Assembly (NCBI RefSeq): GCF_001421885.1
Contig: NZ_LMLH01000029.1
Coordinates: 62,001-126,000 of the forward strand
Origin: Pseudomonas sp. Leaf48
GTDB taxonomy: Bacteria > Pseudomonadota > Gammaproteobacteria > Pseudomonadales > Pseudomonadaceae
DNA: 64,000 nucleotides
Reading direction: 5' to 3'
The position numbers and the translations under genes were made by a program. Within the stretch, counting starts at the first letter, position 1; each line of letters begins with the position of its first letter. Below are positions 1-9,578 of the stretch, in pieces. The notes under the pieces were generated by a model that saw only the letters and a program-made list of their open reading frames with translations, had not been told where the DNA came from and did no database searches.

Positions 1-990
1 GATGGCAAGAATCACATCGCCCAGTTGCAGGCCGGCTTTCTGCGCCGGACCGTCGCGGAAAATTCCCGCAACGACAATTCCCGGACGTCCCGACAAGCCA
101 AAGGACTCGGCCAGTTCCTGGGTCAACGGCTGCACTTCAATGCCCAGCCAGCCGCGAATCACCTGGCCGTGTTCGATGATCGACTTCATCACCTCCATCG
201 CCAGTTTCACCGGGATCGCGAAGCCGATGCCCTGGGAGCCACCGGACTTGGAGAAAATCGCCGTATTGATGCCGGTCAGGTTGCCGCTTGCATCCACCAG
301 CGCACCACCGGAGTTGCCGGGGTTGATCGCCGCATCGGTCTGGATGAAGTCTTCATAGTTGTTCAGGCCCAGCTGGTTGCGCCCGGTGGCACTGATAATA
401 CCCATGGTCACGGTCTGGCCGACGCCGAACGGGTTGCCAATGGCCAGCGCGACGTCGCCGATGCGGATGTTGTCGGAACGGCCAACCGTGATCGATGGCA
501 AACTTTTCAGATCGATCTTCAGCACCGCAAGGTCGGTTTCCGGATCGCTACCGATCACCCGGGCCAGGGTCTCACGCCCGTCCTTGAGCGCCACGACAAT
601 CTGGTCGGCACCGCTGGTCACGTGGTTGTTGGTCAGGATGTAGCCTTCCGGGCTCATGATCACGCCGGAACCCAGGCTCGACTCCATGCGCTTTTGCTTG
701 GGCGAGTTGTCGCCGAAAAAGCGCCGGAACTGCGGGTCTTCAAACAGCGGATGAGAGGGTTTGTTAATGACCTTGGTGGTGTAGAGGTTGACCACCGACG
801 GCGCGGCCGTGGTCACCGCGTCGGCGTAAGACACCGGCCCTTGCTGTACGCTGGTGGTTTGCGGGGCTTGTTGCAGATTGACGTCGAGGCTCGGGAGCCC
901 GACCCACTGCGGGTAACGCTGGATGATTAACAGAGCGACAAGCACGCCGGCCAACAGCGGCCAGCCGGAAAAACGCAGCGCCTTGAGCAT
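1..990 (-). CDS. algW: AlgW/DegS-type periplasmic serine protease (C-terminus cut by window edge)
   Basis: S1C (HtrA) family protease anchored in the inner membrane. In pseudomonads AlgW starts regulated cleavage of the anti-sigma factor MucA, which releases AlgU in envelope stress. The frame reads from ATG at 990 to the window edge without a stop: a single N-terminal membrane anchor (about residues 8-24), then the trypsin-like domain with the triad His123 (TNNHV), Asp153 (ETDLAV) and Ser227 (NPGNSGGA), then the beginning of one PDZ domain. About 330 residues are present of a usual ~385, so the PDZ is incomplete. A GTG two codons upstream belongs to another frame. Assignment to AlgW rather than MucD rests on the membrane anchor and the single PDZ start; MucD has a cleaved signal peptide and two PDZ domains. 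Confidence 0.88.
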   Translation of the reverse strand, partial: MLKALRFSGWPLLAGVLVALLIIQRYPQWVGLPSLDVNLQQAPQTTSVQQGPVSYADAVTTAAPSVVNLYTTKVINKPSHPLFEDPQFRRFFGDNSPKQKRMESSLGSGVIMSPEGYILTNNHVTSGADQIVVALKDGRETLARVIGSDPETDLAVLKIDLKSLPSITVGRSDNIRIGDVALAIGNPFGVGQTVTMGIISATGRNQLGLNNYEDFIQTDAAINPGNSGGALVDASGNLTGINTAIFSKSGGSQGIGFAIPVKLAMEVMKSIIEHGQVIRGWLGIEVQPLTQELAESFGLSGRPGIVVAGIFRDGPAQKAGLQLGDVILAI

Positions 991-1093
991 TAAGCACGTC
1001 CTGAGAGAGTTGCAGGCGGAATGAGACCGCTCATAATGTCGCGCATTATACGAGGCCGCGCGTGCCTCTGAACGGGATATTTAGGAGTCTTTT

Positions 1094-1852
1094 ATGGCCG
1101 TAGCCCTGAGCACCCTGGTCGAAGAAGCCGACCGTTACCTTGGCAGTTCGAAAATTGCCGATTACTGCCCCAACGGCCTGCAAGTGGAGGGGCGGCCGCA
1201 GGTGCTGCGCATCGTCAGCGGCGTCACCGCCAGTCAGGCCCTGCTCGATGCCGCCGTGCAAGCCAACGCCGATCTGGTGCTGGTGCATCATGGCTACTTC
1301 TGGAAGGGCGAGAATCCGTGCATCACCGGCATGAAGCAGCGTCGTCTGAAGACCTTGCTCAAGCACGACATCAGCCTGCTCGCTTACCACTTACCCCTGG
1401 ATCTGCACCCGGACGTCGGCAATAACGTGCAGTTGGCGCGCCAGCTGGATATCACCGTCGAAGGCCCGCTCGATCCGGATAACCTGAAAATCGTCGGCCT
1501 GGTGGGCTCATTGAATGAACCGGCGACCCCCCGGGATTTCGCCCGACGGGTCCAGGAAGTCATGGGCCGCGAGCCACTGTTGATTGAAGGTAGTGCGATG
1601 ATCCGACGGGTTGGCTGGTGCACCGGGGGTGGCCAGGGCTACATCGATCAGGCAGTAATGGCCGGGTGCGACCTGTTCCTCAGTGGCGAGGCGTCCGAGC
1701 AAACCTTCCACAGTGCCCGGGAAAACGACATCAGCTTCATCGCCGCCGGCCACCACGCCACCGAGCGTTATGGTGTTCAGGCGCTGGGGGATTACCTGGC
1801 ACGACGCTTTGCCCTTGAACACATCTTCATCGATTGCCCGAATCCCATCTGA
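1094..1852 (+). CDS. Nif3-like dinuclear metal centre protein (YbgI family)
   Basis: 252-residue member of the NIF3/YbgI family, which forms a hexameric toroid with a dinuclear metal site; the biochemical role is not settled (GTP cyclohydrolase I type 2-like annotations are common but unproven). Visible are the metal-binding VHHG motif (His65-His66) and a C-terminal GHHATE motif, both typical. The start ATG at 1094 is preceded by TTAGGAGT. It is divergent from algW, the usual neighbour order in Pseudomonas, and is followed by a large REP hairpin. Confidence 0.9.
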   Translation: MAVALSTLVEEADRYLGSSKIADYCPNGLQVEGRPQVLRIVSGVTASQALLDAAVQANADLVLVHHGYFWKGENPCITGMKQRRLKTLLKHDISLLAYHLPLDLHPDVGNNVQLARQLDITVEGPLDPDNLKIVGLVGSLNEPATPRDFARRVQEVMGREPLLIEGSAMIRRVGWCTGGGQGYIDQAVMAGCDLFLSGEASEQTFHSARENDISFIAAGHHATERYGVQALGDYLARRFALEHIFIDCPNPI

Positions 1853-1879
1853 ATACTCGATCCCAGAGACACCAATAAT

Positions 1880-1977
1880 CTAATGTGGGAGCGGGCTTGC
1901 TCGCGAAAGCGGTCTTACATTCAGCGGCAGAGTTGAATGATCCACCGCTTTCGCGAGCAAGCCCGCTCCCACATTAG
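1880..1977. repeat. REP pair forming a perfect 34-bp inverted repeat
   Basis: Positions 1880-1913 and 1944-1977 are exact reverse complements containing the Pseudomonas REP core (TGTGGGAGCGGGCTTGCTCG), separated by 30 bases. The transcript would fold into a long hairpin between the Nif3 gene and cysD and could protect or end the upstream mRNA. The remaining bases up to cysD (1978-2122) should carry the cysD promoter; no clear consensus was identified. Confidence 0.95.
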
Positions 1978-2122
1978 AAGCGCCGCTGTCCCCGAACCGG
2001 TGGGCATATTCATATACTTTTTCGATCTAGTTGGCGTCCTGATTAGAAGAGGTCGCTGTGCTAGGATTCCTCGCTCGAACACGGCCCGCTGGCCGTTCAT
2101 AAGAAAGCTTTCGTGAGTAGCC

Positions 2123-3040
2123 ATGGTCGACAAACTGACGCATCTGAAACAGCTGGAGGCGGAAAGCATCCACATCATCCGCGAGGTGGCCGCCGAGTTC
2201 GATAACCCGGTGATGCTGTACTCCATCGGTAAGGACTCCGCCGTGATGCTGCATCTGGCACGCAAGGCGTTCTTCCCGGGCAAGCTGCCGTTTCCGGTGA
2301 TGCACGTCGACACCCAGTGGAAATTCCAGGAGATGTACAGCTTCCGCGACAAGATGGTCGCCGAACTGGGCCTCGACCTGATCACTCACGTCAATCCTGA
2401 CGGCGTGGCGCAGGGCATCAACCCGTTCACCCACGGCAGTGCCAAGCACACCGACATCATGAAGACCGAAGGCCTCAAGCAGGCCCTGGACAAACATGGT
2501 TTCGACGCGGCCTTCGGTGGTGCGCGCCGCGATGAAGAGAAATCCCGCGCCAAGGAGCGCGTGTACTCGTTCCGCGACAGCAAGCACCGCTGGGACCCGA
2601 AAAACCAGCGTCCCGAGCTGTGGAACGTCTACAACGGCAAGGTCAACAAGGGCGAATCCATCCGCGTATTCCCGTTGTCGAACTGGACCGAACTGGACAT
2701 CTGGCAGTACATCTACCTCGAAGGCATCCCGATCGTGCCGCTGTACTTCGCCGCCGAGCGTGAAGTCATCGAGAAGAACGGCACCCTGATCATGATCGAC
2801 GATGAGCGCATCCTCGAACACCTGAGCGATGAAGACAAAGCCCGTATCGTCAAAAAGAAAGTGCGTTTCCGTACCCTTGGTTGCTACCCGTTGACGGGCG
2901 CGGTGGAGTCCGAGGCCGAAAGCCTCACGGACATCATTCAGGAAATGCTCCTGACGCGAACTTCCGAGCGCCAGGGCCGTGTCATCGACCACGATGGCGC
3001 CGGCTCCATGGAAGACAAAAAACGTCAGGGTTATTTCTAA
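2123..3040 (+). CDS. cysD: Sulfate adenylyltransferase subunit 2 (CysD)
   Basis: Catalytic subunit of ATP sulfurylase, which forms adenosine 5'-phosphosulfate from sulfate and ATP in the cytoplasm. The 305-residue protein has the PP-loop SIGKDSAVML at residues 34-43 and the FGGARRDEEKSRAKER segment typical of CysD. It is followed after 9 bases by cysNC, so the two are co-transcribed and co-translated. Length matches the family (about 302-305). Confidence 0.97.
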   Translation: MVDKLTHLKQLEAESIHIIREVAAEFDNPVMLYSIGKDSAVMLHLARKAFFPGKLPFPVMHVDTQWKFQEMYSFRDKMVAELGLDLITHVNPDGVAQGINPFTHGSAKHTDIMKTEGLKQALDKHGFDAAFGGARRDEEKSRAKERVYSFRDSKHRWDPKNQRPELWNVYNGKVNKGESIRVFPLSNWTELDIWQYIYLEGIPIVPLYFAAEREVIEKNGTLIMIDDERILEHLSDEDKARIVKKKVRFRTLGCYPLTGAVESEAESLTDIIQEMLLTRTSERQGRVIDHDGAGSMEDKKRQGYF

Positions 3041-3049
3041 GGGGTTGTC

Positions 3050-4948
3050 ATGTCGCACGTATCTGATTTGATCAGCGAGGACATCCTCGCCTACCTGGGC
3101 CAGCACGAACGTAAAGAGCTGCTGCGCTTTCTGACCTGCGGTAACGTCGATGACGGCAAGAGCACCCTGATCGGGCGCCTGCTGCACGACTCCAAGATGA
3201 TCTACGAAGATCACCTGGAAGCCATTACCCGCGACTCGAAAAAAGTCGGCACCACTGGTGAAGACATCGACCTGGCACTGTTGGTCGACGGCCTGCAGGC
3301 CGAGCGCGAGCAAGGCATCACCATCGATGTCGCGTACCGCTATTTCTCCACCGCCAAGCGCAAATTCATCATCGCCGATACCCCAGGCCATGAGCAGTAC
3401 ACCCGCAACATGGCCACCGGTGCGTCCACCTGTGACCTGGCGATCATCCTGGTCGACGCCCGTTACGGCGTGCAGACCCAGACCCGTCGCCACAGCTTCA
3501 TCGCCTCGTTGCTGGGCATCAAGCATATCGTTGTGGCCATCAACAAGATGGACCTCAAGGGCTTCGACCAGGGCGTGTTCGAGTCGATCAAGGCCGACTA
3601 CCTGGCGTTCGCCGAAGGCCTGAAGCTCAAGCCGACCAGCATGCACTTCGTGCCGATGTCCGCCCTCAAGGGCGACAACGTGGTGAACAAGTCCGAGCGC
3701 TCGCCGTGGTACACCGGCCAATCGCTGATGGAAATCCTCGAGACCGTGGAAGTGGCGGGCGATCGCAACTTTACCGACCTGCGTTTCCCGGTGCAGTACG
3801 TCAACCGTCCAAACCTGAACTTCCGTGGTTTCGCCGGCACCCTGGCCAGCGGCATCGTCAAGAAAGGCGACGAAGTCGTGGTCCTGCCTTCGGGCAAGAG
3901 CAGCCGCGTGAAGTCCATCGTCACCTTCGAAGGCGAACTGGAGCACGCAGGTCCTGGCCAGGCTGTAACGCTGACCATGGAAGACGAGATCGATATCTCC
4001 CGTGGCGACCTGTTGGTGCATGCCGACAACGTTCCGCCAGTCACCGACAGCTTCGAAGCGATGCTGGTGTGGATGGCTGAAGAGCCGATGCTGCCGGGCA
4101 AGAAGTACGACATCAAGCGCGCCACCAGTTACGTGCCGGGCTCGATTGCCAGCATCGTCAACAAGGTCGACGTGAACACTTTGGAAGAAGGTCCGGCCAG
4201 CGCATTGCAGCTGAACGAAATCGGCAAGGTCAGGATCGCGCTCGACGCGCCGATTGCCCTCGACGGTTACGACAGCAACCGCACCACCGGCGCGTTCATC
4301 ATCATTGACCGGTTGACCAACGGCACCGTTGGCGCTGGCATGATCGTCGCCCAGCCTTTGGCCCACGGCACCAGCACGCACCACGGCAAACTGGCTCACG
4401 TCGCTACCGAAGAGCGCGCTCAGCGCTTCGGCCAGCAACCGGCCACCGTATTGTTCAGCGGCCTGTCGGGCGCGGGCAAGAGCACTCTGGCTTACGCCGT
4501 CGAGCGCAAGCTGTTCGACCTGGGCCGTGCGGTGTTTGTGCTCGATGGCCAGAACCTGCGTCACGACCTCAACAAAGGTCTGCCGCAGGATCGCGCCGGG
4601 CGTACCGAGAACTGGCGTCGTGCGGCCCACGTCGCCCGTCAGTTCAACGAAGCCGGCCTGCTGACCCTCGCCGCATTCGTTGCGCCGAGTGCTGAAGGTC
4701 GTGAACAGGCCAAGGACCTGATCGGCAAAGAGCGTCTGGTGACGGTCTATGTCCAGGCCTCGCCGGCGGTCTGTGCCGAGCGTGACCCGCAAGGCCTGTA
4801 CGCTGCTGCCGGGGACAACATCCCGGGCGAGTCCTTCCCGTACGATGTGCCGCTGGATGCCGATCTGGTGATCGACACCCAGTCTGTTTCGCTGGAAGAG
4901 GGCGTGAAGCAGGTGCTGGATCTGTTGCGTAGCCGTGGCGCGATCTAA
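3050..4948 (+). CDS. cysNC: Fused sulfate adenylyltransferase subunit 1 / APS kinase (CysNC)
   Basis: 632-residue bifunctional protein. The N-terminal EF-Tu-like GTPase (CysN) shows GNVDDGKST at residues 31-39, DTPGHEQYT (G3) and NKMD (G4); GTP hydrolysis drives APS formation by CysD. The C-terminal part, from about residue 470, is an APS kinase with its own P-loop GLSGAGKST and makes PAPS. This fusion is the normal arrangement in Pseudomonas, unlike the separate cysN and cysC of E. coli. A strong terminator follows. Confidence 0.97.
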   Translation: MSHVSDLISEDILAYLGQHERKELLRFLTCGNVDDGKSTLIGRLLHDSKMIYEDHLEAITRDSKKVGTTGEDIDLALLVDGLQAEREQGITIDVAYRYFSTAKRKFIIADTPGHEQYTRNMATGASTCDLAIILVDARYGVQTQTRRHSFIASLLGIKHIVVAINKMDLKGFDQGVFESIKADYLAFAEGLKLKPTSMHFVPMSALKGDNVVNKSERSPWYTGQSLMEILETVEVAGDRNFTDLRFPVQYVNRPNLNFRGFAGTLASGIVKKGDEVVVLPSGKSSRVKSIVTFEGELEHAGPGQAVTLTMEDEIDISRGDLLVHADNVPPVTDSFEAMLVWMAEEPMLPGKKYDIKRATSYVPGSIASIVNKVDVNTLEEGPASALQLNEIGKVRIALDAPIALDGYDSNRTTGAFIIIDRLTNGTVGAGMIVAQPLAHGTSTHHGKLAHVATEERAQRFGQQPATVLFSGLSGAGKSTLAYAVERKLFDLGRAVFVLDGQNLRHDLNKGLPQDRAGRTENWRRAAHVARQFNEAGLLTLAAFVAPSAEGREQAKDLIGKERLVTVYVQASPAVCAERDPQGLYAAAGDNIPGESFPYDVPLDADLVIDTQSVSLEEGVKQVLDLLRSRGAI

Positions 4949-4967
4949 GTCTTAGCCAGAAATGAAT

Positions 4968-5003
4968 AACCCGCCGATGAGTGATCAACGGCGGGTTTTT
5001 TAT
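4968..5003 (+). terminator. Rho-independent terminator of cysD-cysNC
   Basis: AACCCGCCG (4968-4976) pairs with CGGCGGGTT (4989-4997), followed by a T run. Confidence 0.92.
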
Positions 5004-5023
5004 TTCAGGTCGACCCGGTCAAC

Positions 5024-5113
5024 TGTGGGAGCGGGCTTGCTCGCGAATACGGACGAACATTCAACGTTGATGCCGACTGATGCGCCGCTTTCGCGAGCAA
5101 GCCCGCTCCCACA
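5024..5113. repeat. REP pair, inverted
   Basis: REP core at 5024-5047 and its reverse complement at 5090-5113, between the cysNC terminator and the end of the acyltransferase gene. Confidence 0.93.
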
Positions 5114-5118
5114 TTGGT

Positions 5119-6024
5119 TCAGCGGCGGTCTGGGTATTCCCGATGCATTTGCCCCAACAACGCATCCTTGTCTTCCCACAACTGGTTAATCCACCCCTGA
5201 AACTGCAAGCGGTACTCACCATCCTGATCGTAGTTCTTGCCAATGAACTGCGGCGGAATCTTCAGTTCCTCAAAATGCACCACCACATCCGCGACATTCC
5301 CGCACAGTAAATCCCAGAAACCGGGACGTCCGGCGGGGTAGTGAATAGTCACGTTGACGATGGATTCCAATTGCTCACCCATGGCATCCAGCACGAATGC
5401 AATGCCGCCAGCCTTGGGTTTGAGCAAGTACTTGAACGGTGACTTTTGCTGGGCGTGCTTGCGCTCGGTGAAGCGCGTGCCTTCGACGAAATTGAAAATC
5501 CCCACCGGGTTATGGCGAAATTTCGCGCACGTCTTGCGGGTGGTTTCCAGGTCCTTGCCTTTCTTCTCCGGGTGCTTTTCCAGATAAGCCTTGGAGTAGC
5601 GCTTCATGAACGGAAAATCGAGCGCCCACCAGGCCAGGCCGATCACAGGGACCCAGATCAGCTCTTGCTTGAGAAAGAACTTCAACGGCTGGATGCGGCG
5701 GTTGAGCACGTATTGCAGCACGAGGATGTCGACCCAGCTCTGGTGGTTGCTGGTGATCAGGTAGGAGTGTTGATAGTCGAGACCTTGCAGGCCACTGATG
5801 TGCCAACGGGTACGGCGCACCAGATTCATCCAGCCTTTATTGTTGCTGATCCAGGCTTCGTGGGTATGGCTCATCAGCCAGTGTGCGAAACGCCGGGTAA
5901 GGGCGAACGGCAAGGCTTTCAACAGCGCCACGCAGAACAGAAAGGTGCAGAGCAATATCGTGTTCAGAGCCAACAGCACAGAGGCGATCACGCCTCGCAG
6001 CGGTGCAGGTAGAAAATCCAGCAT
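5119..6024 (-). CDS. Inner-membrane 1-acylglycerol-3-phosphate acyltransferase-like protein (YihG family)
   Basis: 301-residue PlsC-superfamily acyltransferase resembling E. coli YihG. Hydrophobic residues 10-40 form a membrane anchor; NHQSWVD is the HX4D catalytic motif and FVEGTRF the acceptor-binding motif. Expected to acylate lysophosphatidate at the cytoplasmic face of the inner membrane. Its ATG directly abuts the pta stop codon (6025-6027), so it is the distal gene of a pta operon. Confidence 0.88.
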   Translation of the reverse strand: MLDFLPAPLRGVIASVLLALNTILLCTFLFCVALLKALPFALTRRFAHWLMSHTHEAWISNNKGWMNLVRRTRWHISGLQGLDYQHSYLITSNHQSWVDILVLQYVLNRRIQPLKFFLKQELIWVPVIGLAWWALDFPFMKRYSKAYLEKHPEKKGKDLETTRKTCAKFRHNPVGIFNFVEGTRFTERKHAQQKSPFKYLLKPKAGGIAFVLDAMGEQLESIVNVTIHYPAGRPGFWDLLCGNVADVVVHFEELKIPPQFIGKNYDQDGEYRLQFQGWINQLWEDKDALLGQMHREYPDRR

Positions 6025-8124
6025 TTAAATATCCATAGGTCGGTTGGCAGCCTGAATCGCGGTCAGTGCGATGGTATAGACGATGTCGTCGACCTGCGCG
6101 CCGCGCGGCAGGTCGTTCACCGGTTTGCGCAGGCCTTGCAGCATCGGCCCGAGGCTGACGCAGTCGGCGCTGCGCTGCACGGCTTTGTGAGTGGTGTTGC
6201 CGGTGTTGAGGTCGGGGAACACGAATACCGTGGCGCGACCGGCCACCTGGCTGTTCGGCGCCAGTTGCCGGGCCACGGTTTCGTTGGCGGCGGCGTCGTA
6301 CTGCAACGGGCCATCGATCAGCAGTGAATTTTGCTGTTCGTGGGCGAGCAGGGTGGCCTCGCGCACTTTTTCGACTTCTTCGCCACTGGCCGAATCACCG
6401 CTGGAGTAGCTGATCATAGCCACCCGTGGCGTGATGCCGAACGCAGCGGCCGAGTCGGCGCTTTGCAGGGCAATCTCGGCCAGTTCACTCGCGCTCGGGT
6501 GCGGGTTCATGACGCAGTCGCCATAGACCAGCACTTCTTCGGGAAACAGCATGAAGAACACCGACGACACCAAGGTGCAGCCGGGCGCGGTCTTGATCAG
6601 CTGCAGGGCCGGGCGGATGGTGTTGGCGGTGGAGTGAATGACACCCGATACCAGGCCGTCGACCTCATCCAGCGCCAGCATCATGGTGCCGATCACCACG
6701 GTGTCTTCCAGTTGCTGCTCGGCCATTGGCGCGTTGAGGCTCTTGCTTTTGCGCAGGGCGACCATGGGTTCGACGTAGCGCTCGCGGATCAAATCCGGAT
6801 CGAGGATTTCCAGCCCCGGCGGCAGCTCGATGCCCTGGGCGCGAGCGACCGCCTGCACGTCTTCGGGTTTGGCCAGCAACACGCAGCGAGCGATGCCGCG
6901 CGCCTGGCAGATCGCCGCGGCCTGCACGGTCAGCGGCTCGCTGCCTTCGGGCAGGACGATGCGCTTGTTGGCGCCCTGGGCGCGCTGGATCAATTGATAG
7001 CGGAATACCGCCGGCGACAGGCGCATCTCCCGAGGTGTGCCGCAGCGCTGGTGCAGCCAGTTGGCGTCCAGATGGCTGGCGACAAAATCGGTGATGATCT
7101 CCGCGCGCTCGCGGTCATCGATGGGGATCTCCTTGTTCAGGCCGTTCAACTGGTTGGCGGTGTCATAGGAGCCGGTGCTCACTGACAACACCGGCAGGCC
7201 AGCCTGCAAGGCGCCTCGGCACAGGTCCATGATGCGCGGGTCGGGCAGGGTGTCGCTGGTCAGCAACAGGCCGGCCAGAGGCACGCCATTCATCGCCGCG
7301 AGGCTGACGGCGAGGATGATGTCGTCGCGATCGCCGGGGGTTACCACCAGCACGCCGGGCTTGAGCAGCTCCACAGTGTTGCGCATGGTGCGAGCGCAAA
7401 TGATGATTTTGGTCATGCGTCGGGTTTCGTAGTCGCCGGCGTTGAGCACTTGCGCGCCCATCAGGTCGGCTACGTCGCGGGTGCGCGGCGCGTTCAATTC
7501 CGGCTGGAACGGAATGCAGCCCAGCAGGCGGAAATCGCCGCTGCGCAACAGTGGCGAATGTTCCTTCAGCCGTGCGGCGAACGCCTCCATGCTCTCGTCG
7601 GTCTTGACCTTGTTGAGAATCACGCCAAGGACTTTCGGGTCCTTCGGGCCACCGAACAATTGCGCCTGCAATTCCACGCGGCCGGACAGTTCGGTCAGCA
7701 CTTCGTTTTCCGGTGCCGAGACCAGAATCACCTCGGCGTCGAGGCTCTTGGCCAGATGCAGGTTGACCCGTGCGGCGTAGCTGGCGCTGCGGGTCGGTAC
7801 CATGCCTTCGACGATCAGCACGTCCTTGCCGATGGCGGCCTGCTGATAGAGCGTGATGATCTCTTCGAGCAATTCGTCCAGTTGACCATCGCCCAGCATG
7901 CGCTCGACATGGGCCAGGCCCAAAGGCTGTGGTGGTTTGAGCCCGTGGGTGCGGGCCACCAGCTCGGTGGAGCGCTCGGGCCCGGTGTCGCCGGGATGGG
8001 GCTGGGCAATCGGCTTGAAGAAGCCGACTTTCAGGCCGGCCCGCTCAAGGGTGCGCACCAGCCCGAGGCTGATGGAGGTCAGACCCACGCCAAAATCGGT
8101 GGGGGCGATAAAAAAAGTTTGCAT
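6025..8124 (-). CDS. pta: Phosphate acetyltransferase
   Basis: Converts acetyl-CoA and phosphate to acetyl phosphate. 699 residues with the long three-domain architecture of E. coli Pta: an N-terminal P-loop-like BioD domain (PTDFGVGLTSISLGLVR), a central DRTGG domain, and the C-terminal PTA_PTB catalytic domain (IVLPEGSEPLTVQAA onward). ATG at 8124 is chosen over the one at 8145 because only the former has a purine-rich site (AAGAGA) at good spacing. No ackA lies beside it in this window. Confidence 0.95.
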   Translation of the reverse strand: MQTFFIAPTDFGVGLTSISLGLVRTLERAGLKVGFFKPIAQPHPGDTGPERSTELVARTHGLKPPQPLGLAHVERMLGDGQLDELLEEIITLYQQAAIGKDVLIVEGMVPTRSASYAARVNLHLAKSLDAEVILVSAPENEVLTELSGRVELQAQLFGGPKDPKVLGVILNKVKTDESMEAFAARLKEHSPLLRSGDFRLLGCIPFQPELNAPRTRDVADLMGAQVLNAGDYETRRMTKIIICARTMRNTVELLKPGVLVVTPGDRDDIILAVSLAAMNGVPLAGLLLTSDTLPDPRIMDLCRGALQAGLPVLSVSTGSYDTANQLNGLNKEIPIDDRERAEIITDFVASHLDANWLHQRCGTPREMRLSPAVFRYQLIQRAQGANKRIVLPEGSEPLTVQAAAICQARGIARCVLLAKPEDVQAVARAQGIELPPGLEILDPDLIRERYVEPMVALRKSKSLNAPMAEQQLEDTVVIGTMMLALDEVDGLVSGVIHSTANTIRPALQLIKTAPGCTLVSSVFFMLFPEEVLVYGDCVMNPHPSASELAEIALQSADSAAAFGITPRVAMISYSSGDSASGEEVEKVREATLLAHEQQNSLLIDGPLQYDAAANETVARQLAPNSQVAGRATVFVFPDLNTGNTTHKAVQRSADCVSLGPMLQGLRKPVNDLPRGAQVDDIVYTIALTAIQAANRPMDI

Positions 8125-8184
8125 GCGGATTCTCTTGAGGTGCATGGCAATGGTGACGGCCTATGACTGGCCCTCTACCGAAAT

Positions 8185-8391
8185 TCAGTGGTCAAGATTA
8201 TCGCTAACCGAGCCTTGTGCGCACCAACCGCAAGCAAAGGGCTGGCCTATTTTTTCCTGGCGTTGCGCAGGGTCCATGACCCAGGCCCGGGATTGCCACG
8301 GCGGCTGATGCCGCAGGTGTTGGGTATGGCCGCAGGAAAGCTCGGCCACCCAGTGCCCGTCCTCGTCCTGATGGAAGCCTGTGATCGTCAC
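8185..8391 (-). CDS. Small DUF3565 protein (cysteine-rich, likely metal-binding)
   Basis: Short protein with the DUF3565 pattern: GFHQDEDGHWVAELSCGHTQ, then RHQPPW and a C-terminal FACGWC. The cysteines and histidines (SCGH, CGWC) could bind a metal; function unknown. The start is uncertain. GTG at 8391 keeps the whole conserved domain and avoids overlap with slyD; in-frame ATGs at 8481 and 8511 would overlap the divergent slyD start and have poor ribosome sites. Confidence 0.72.
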   Translation of the reverse strand: MTITGFHQDEDGHWVAELSCGHTQHLRHQPPWQSRAWVMDPAQRQEKIGQPFACGWCAQGSVSDNLDH

Positions 8392-8479
8392 ACCCCGTCT
8401 GTCCGGGTTGTGTTCGCTTTCGGGCGATGGCTTCGCTAAACTTGGTCTTTCAAATTTCTTATGCAAAAGGTCTCGCCCC

Positions 8480-8965
8480 ATGCTGATCGCCGCCAATAAG
8501 GCTGTCTCCATCGACTATACCCTGACCAACGACGCTGGTGAGGTCATCGACAGCTCCGCCGGCGGCGCGCCGCTGGTTTACCTGCAAGGTGCAGGCAATA
8601 TCATCCCGGGCCTGGAAAAGGCACTGGAAGGCAAGGCCGTCGGCGACGAACTGACTGTAGCCGTTGAACCTGAAGACGCTTACGGCGAATACGCTGCCGA
8701 ACTGGTCAGCACCCTGAGCCGCAGCATGTTCGAAGGCGTCGATGAACTGGAAGTGGGCATGCAGTTCCACGCTTCCGCTCCGGACGGCCAGATGCAGATC
8801 GTGACCATTCGCGACCTCGATGGCGACGACGTTACCGTTGACGGCAACCACCCGTTGGCTGGTCAGCGCCTGAATTTCCAGGTCAAGATCATCAACATCC
8901 GTGATGCCAGCCAGGAAGAAATCGCTCATGGTCACGTCCATGGCGAAGGTGGCCATCACCACTGA
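8480..8965 (+). CDS. slyD: FKBP-type peptidyl-prolyl isomerase SlyD
   Basis: 161 residues. The FKBP fold is interrupted by the insert-in-flap chaperone domain (around AYGEYAAELVSTL). Here the tail is short and histidine-rich (HGHVHGEGGHHH), a likely nickel/metal-binding end. Acts as folding catalyst and metallochaperone in the cytoplasm. The frame is open further upstream, but ATG 8480 (MLIAANKAV) matches the family start. Confidence 0.94.
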   Translation: MLIAANKAVSIDYTLTNDAGEVIDSSAGGAPLVYLQGAGNIIPGLEKALEGKAVGDELTVAVEPEDAYGEYAAELVSTLSRSMFEGVDELEVGMQFHASAPDGQMQIVTIRDLDGDDVTVDGNHPLAGQRLNFQVKIINIRDASQEEIAHGHVHGEGGHHH

Positions 8966-8993
8966 TTTCTGCGCTAAGCTCAGATAACTGGAG

Positions 8994-9016
8994 AGGCGCC
9001 CCGAGGGCGCCTTTTT
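8994..9016 (+). terminator. Terminator of slyD
   Basis: AGGCGCCC (8994-9001), loop CGA, GGGCGCCT (9005-9012), then TTTT. Confidence 0.9.
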
Positions 9017-9086
9017 AGTCTGCGGTCGTCCCGGCGACACCGCCAAGTGGCTGTTTCGAGAAGAACACGGGAATCTGGAGTACGCC

Positions 9087-9569
9087 ATGAGTGCTTTTCA
9101 CGACCTTAAATTGACAGCCCTGGATGGACAGGAGCTACCACTGGCGCCCTTCAAAGGGCAAGTTGTGCTGGTGGTTAACGTCGCGTCCAAATGTGGCCTG
9201 ACTCCGCAGTACGCGGCGCTGGAAAACCTTTACCAGCAATACAAGGCCAAAGGCTTCAGCGTGCTGGGCTTGCCCTGTAACCAGTTTGCCGGGCAGGAAC
9301 CGGGTAGCGAGCAGGAGATCAAGGATTTCTGCAGCCTCAACTATGGCGTGACCTTTCCGTTATCCAGCAAGCTGGAAGTCAACGGACACGAGCGTCATCA
9401 GTTGTACCGCCTGCTGGCGGGAGAGGGCGCGGAATTCCCCGGCGACATCACCTGGAACTTCGAGAAGTTCCTGTTGGGCAAGGACGGCCGCGTACTGGCG
9501 CGTTTCTCGCCGCGCACGGCGCCGGATGATCCGACCATTGTCCATGCGATTGAAAAAGCCCTGAGCTGA
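9087..9569 (+). CDS. Glutathione peroxidase family thiol peroxidase
   Basis: 160-residue Gpx-type peroxidase of the thioredoxin fold that reduces hydroperoxides. The peroxidatic cysteine is in NVASKCGLTPQY, the second family motif is GLPCNQFAGQEPGS with the resolving-type cysteine, and WNFEKFL holds the catalytic Trp and Asn. Cysteine instead of selenocysteine and the second cysteine suggest thioredoxin-dependent recycling. A short gene with its own GGAG site, followed by a REP pair. Confidence 0.92.
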   Translation: MSAFHDLKLTALDGQELPLAPFKGQVVLVVNVASKCGLTPQYAALENLYQQYKAKGFSVLGLPCNQFAGQEPGSEQEIKDFCSLNYGVTFPLSSKLEVNGHERHQLYRLLAGEGAEFPGDITWNFEKFLLGKDGRVLARFSPRTAPDDPTIVHAIEKALS

Positions 9570-9578
9570 CGTCCCCCT

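Noticed and set aside
2027..4792. A 921-codon open frame on the minus strand across cysD-cysNC
   Set aside because: It is the antisense shadow of two clearly conserved genes; the translation is a His/Val/Asp-rich shadow pattern without a domain.
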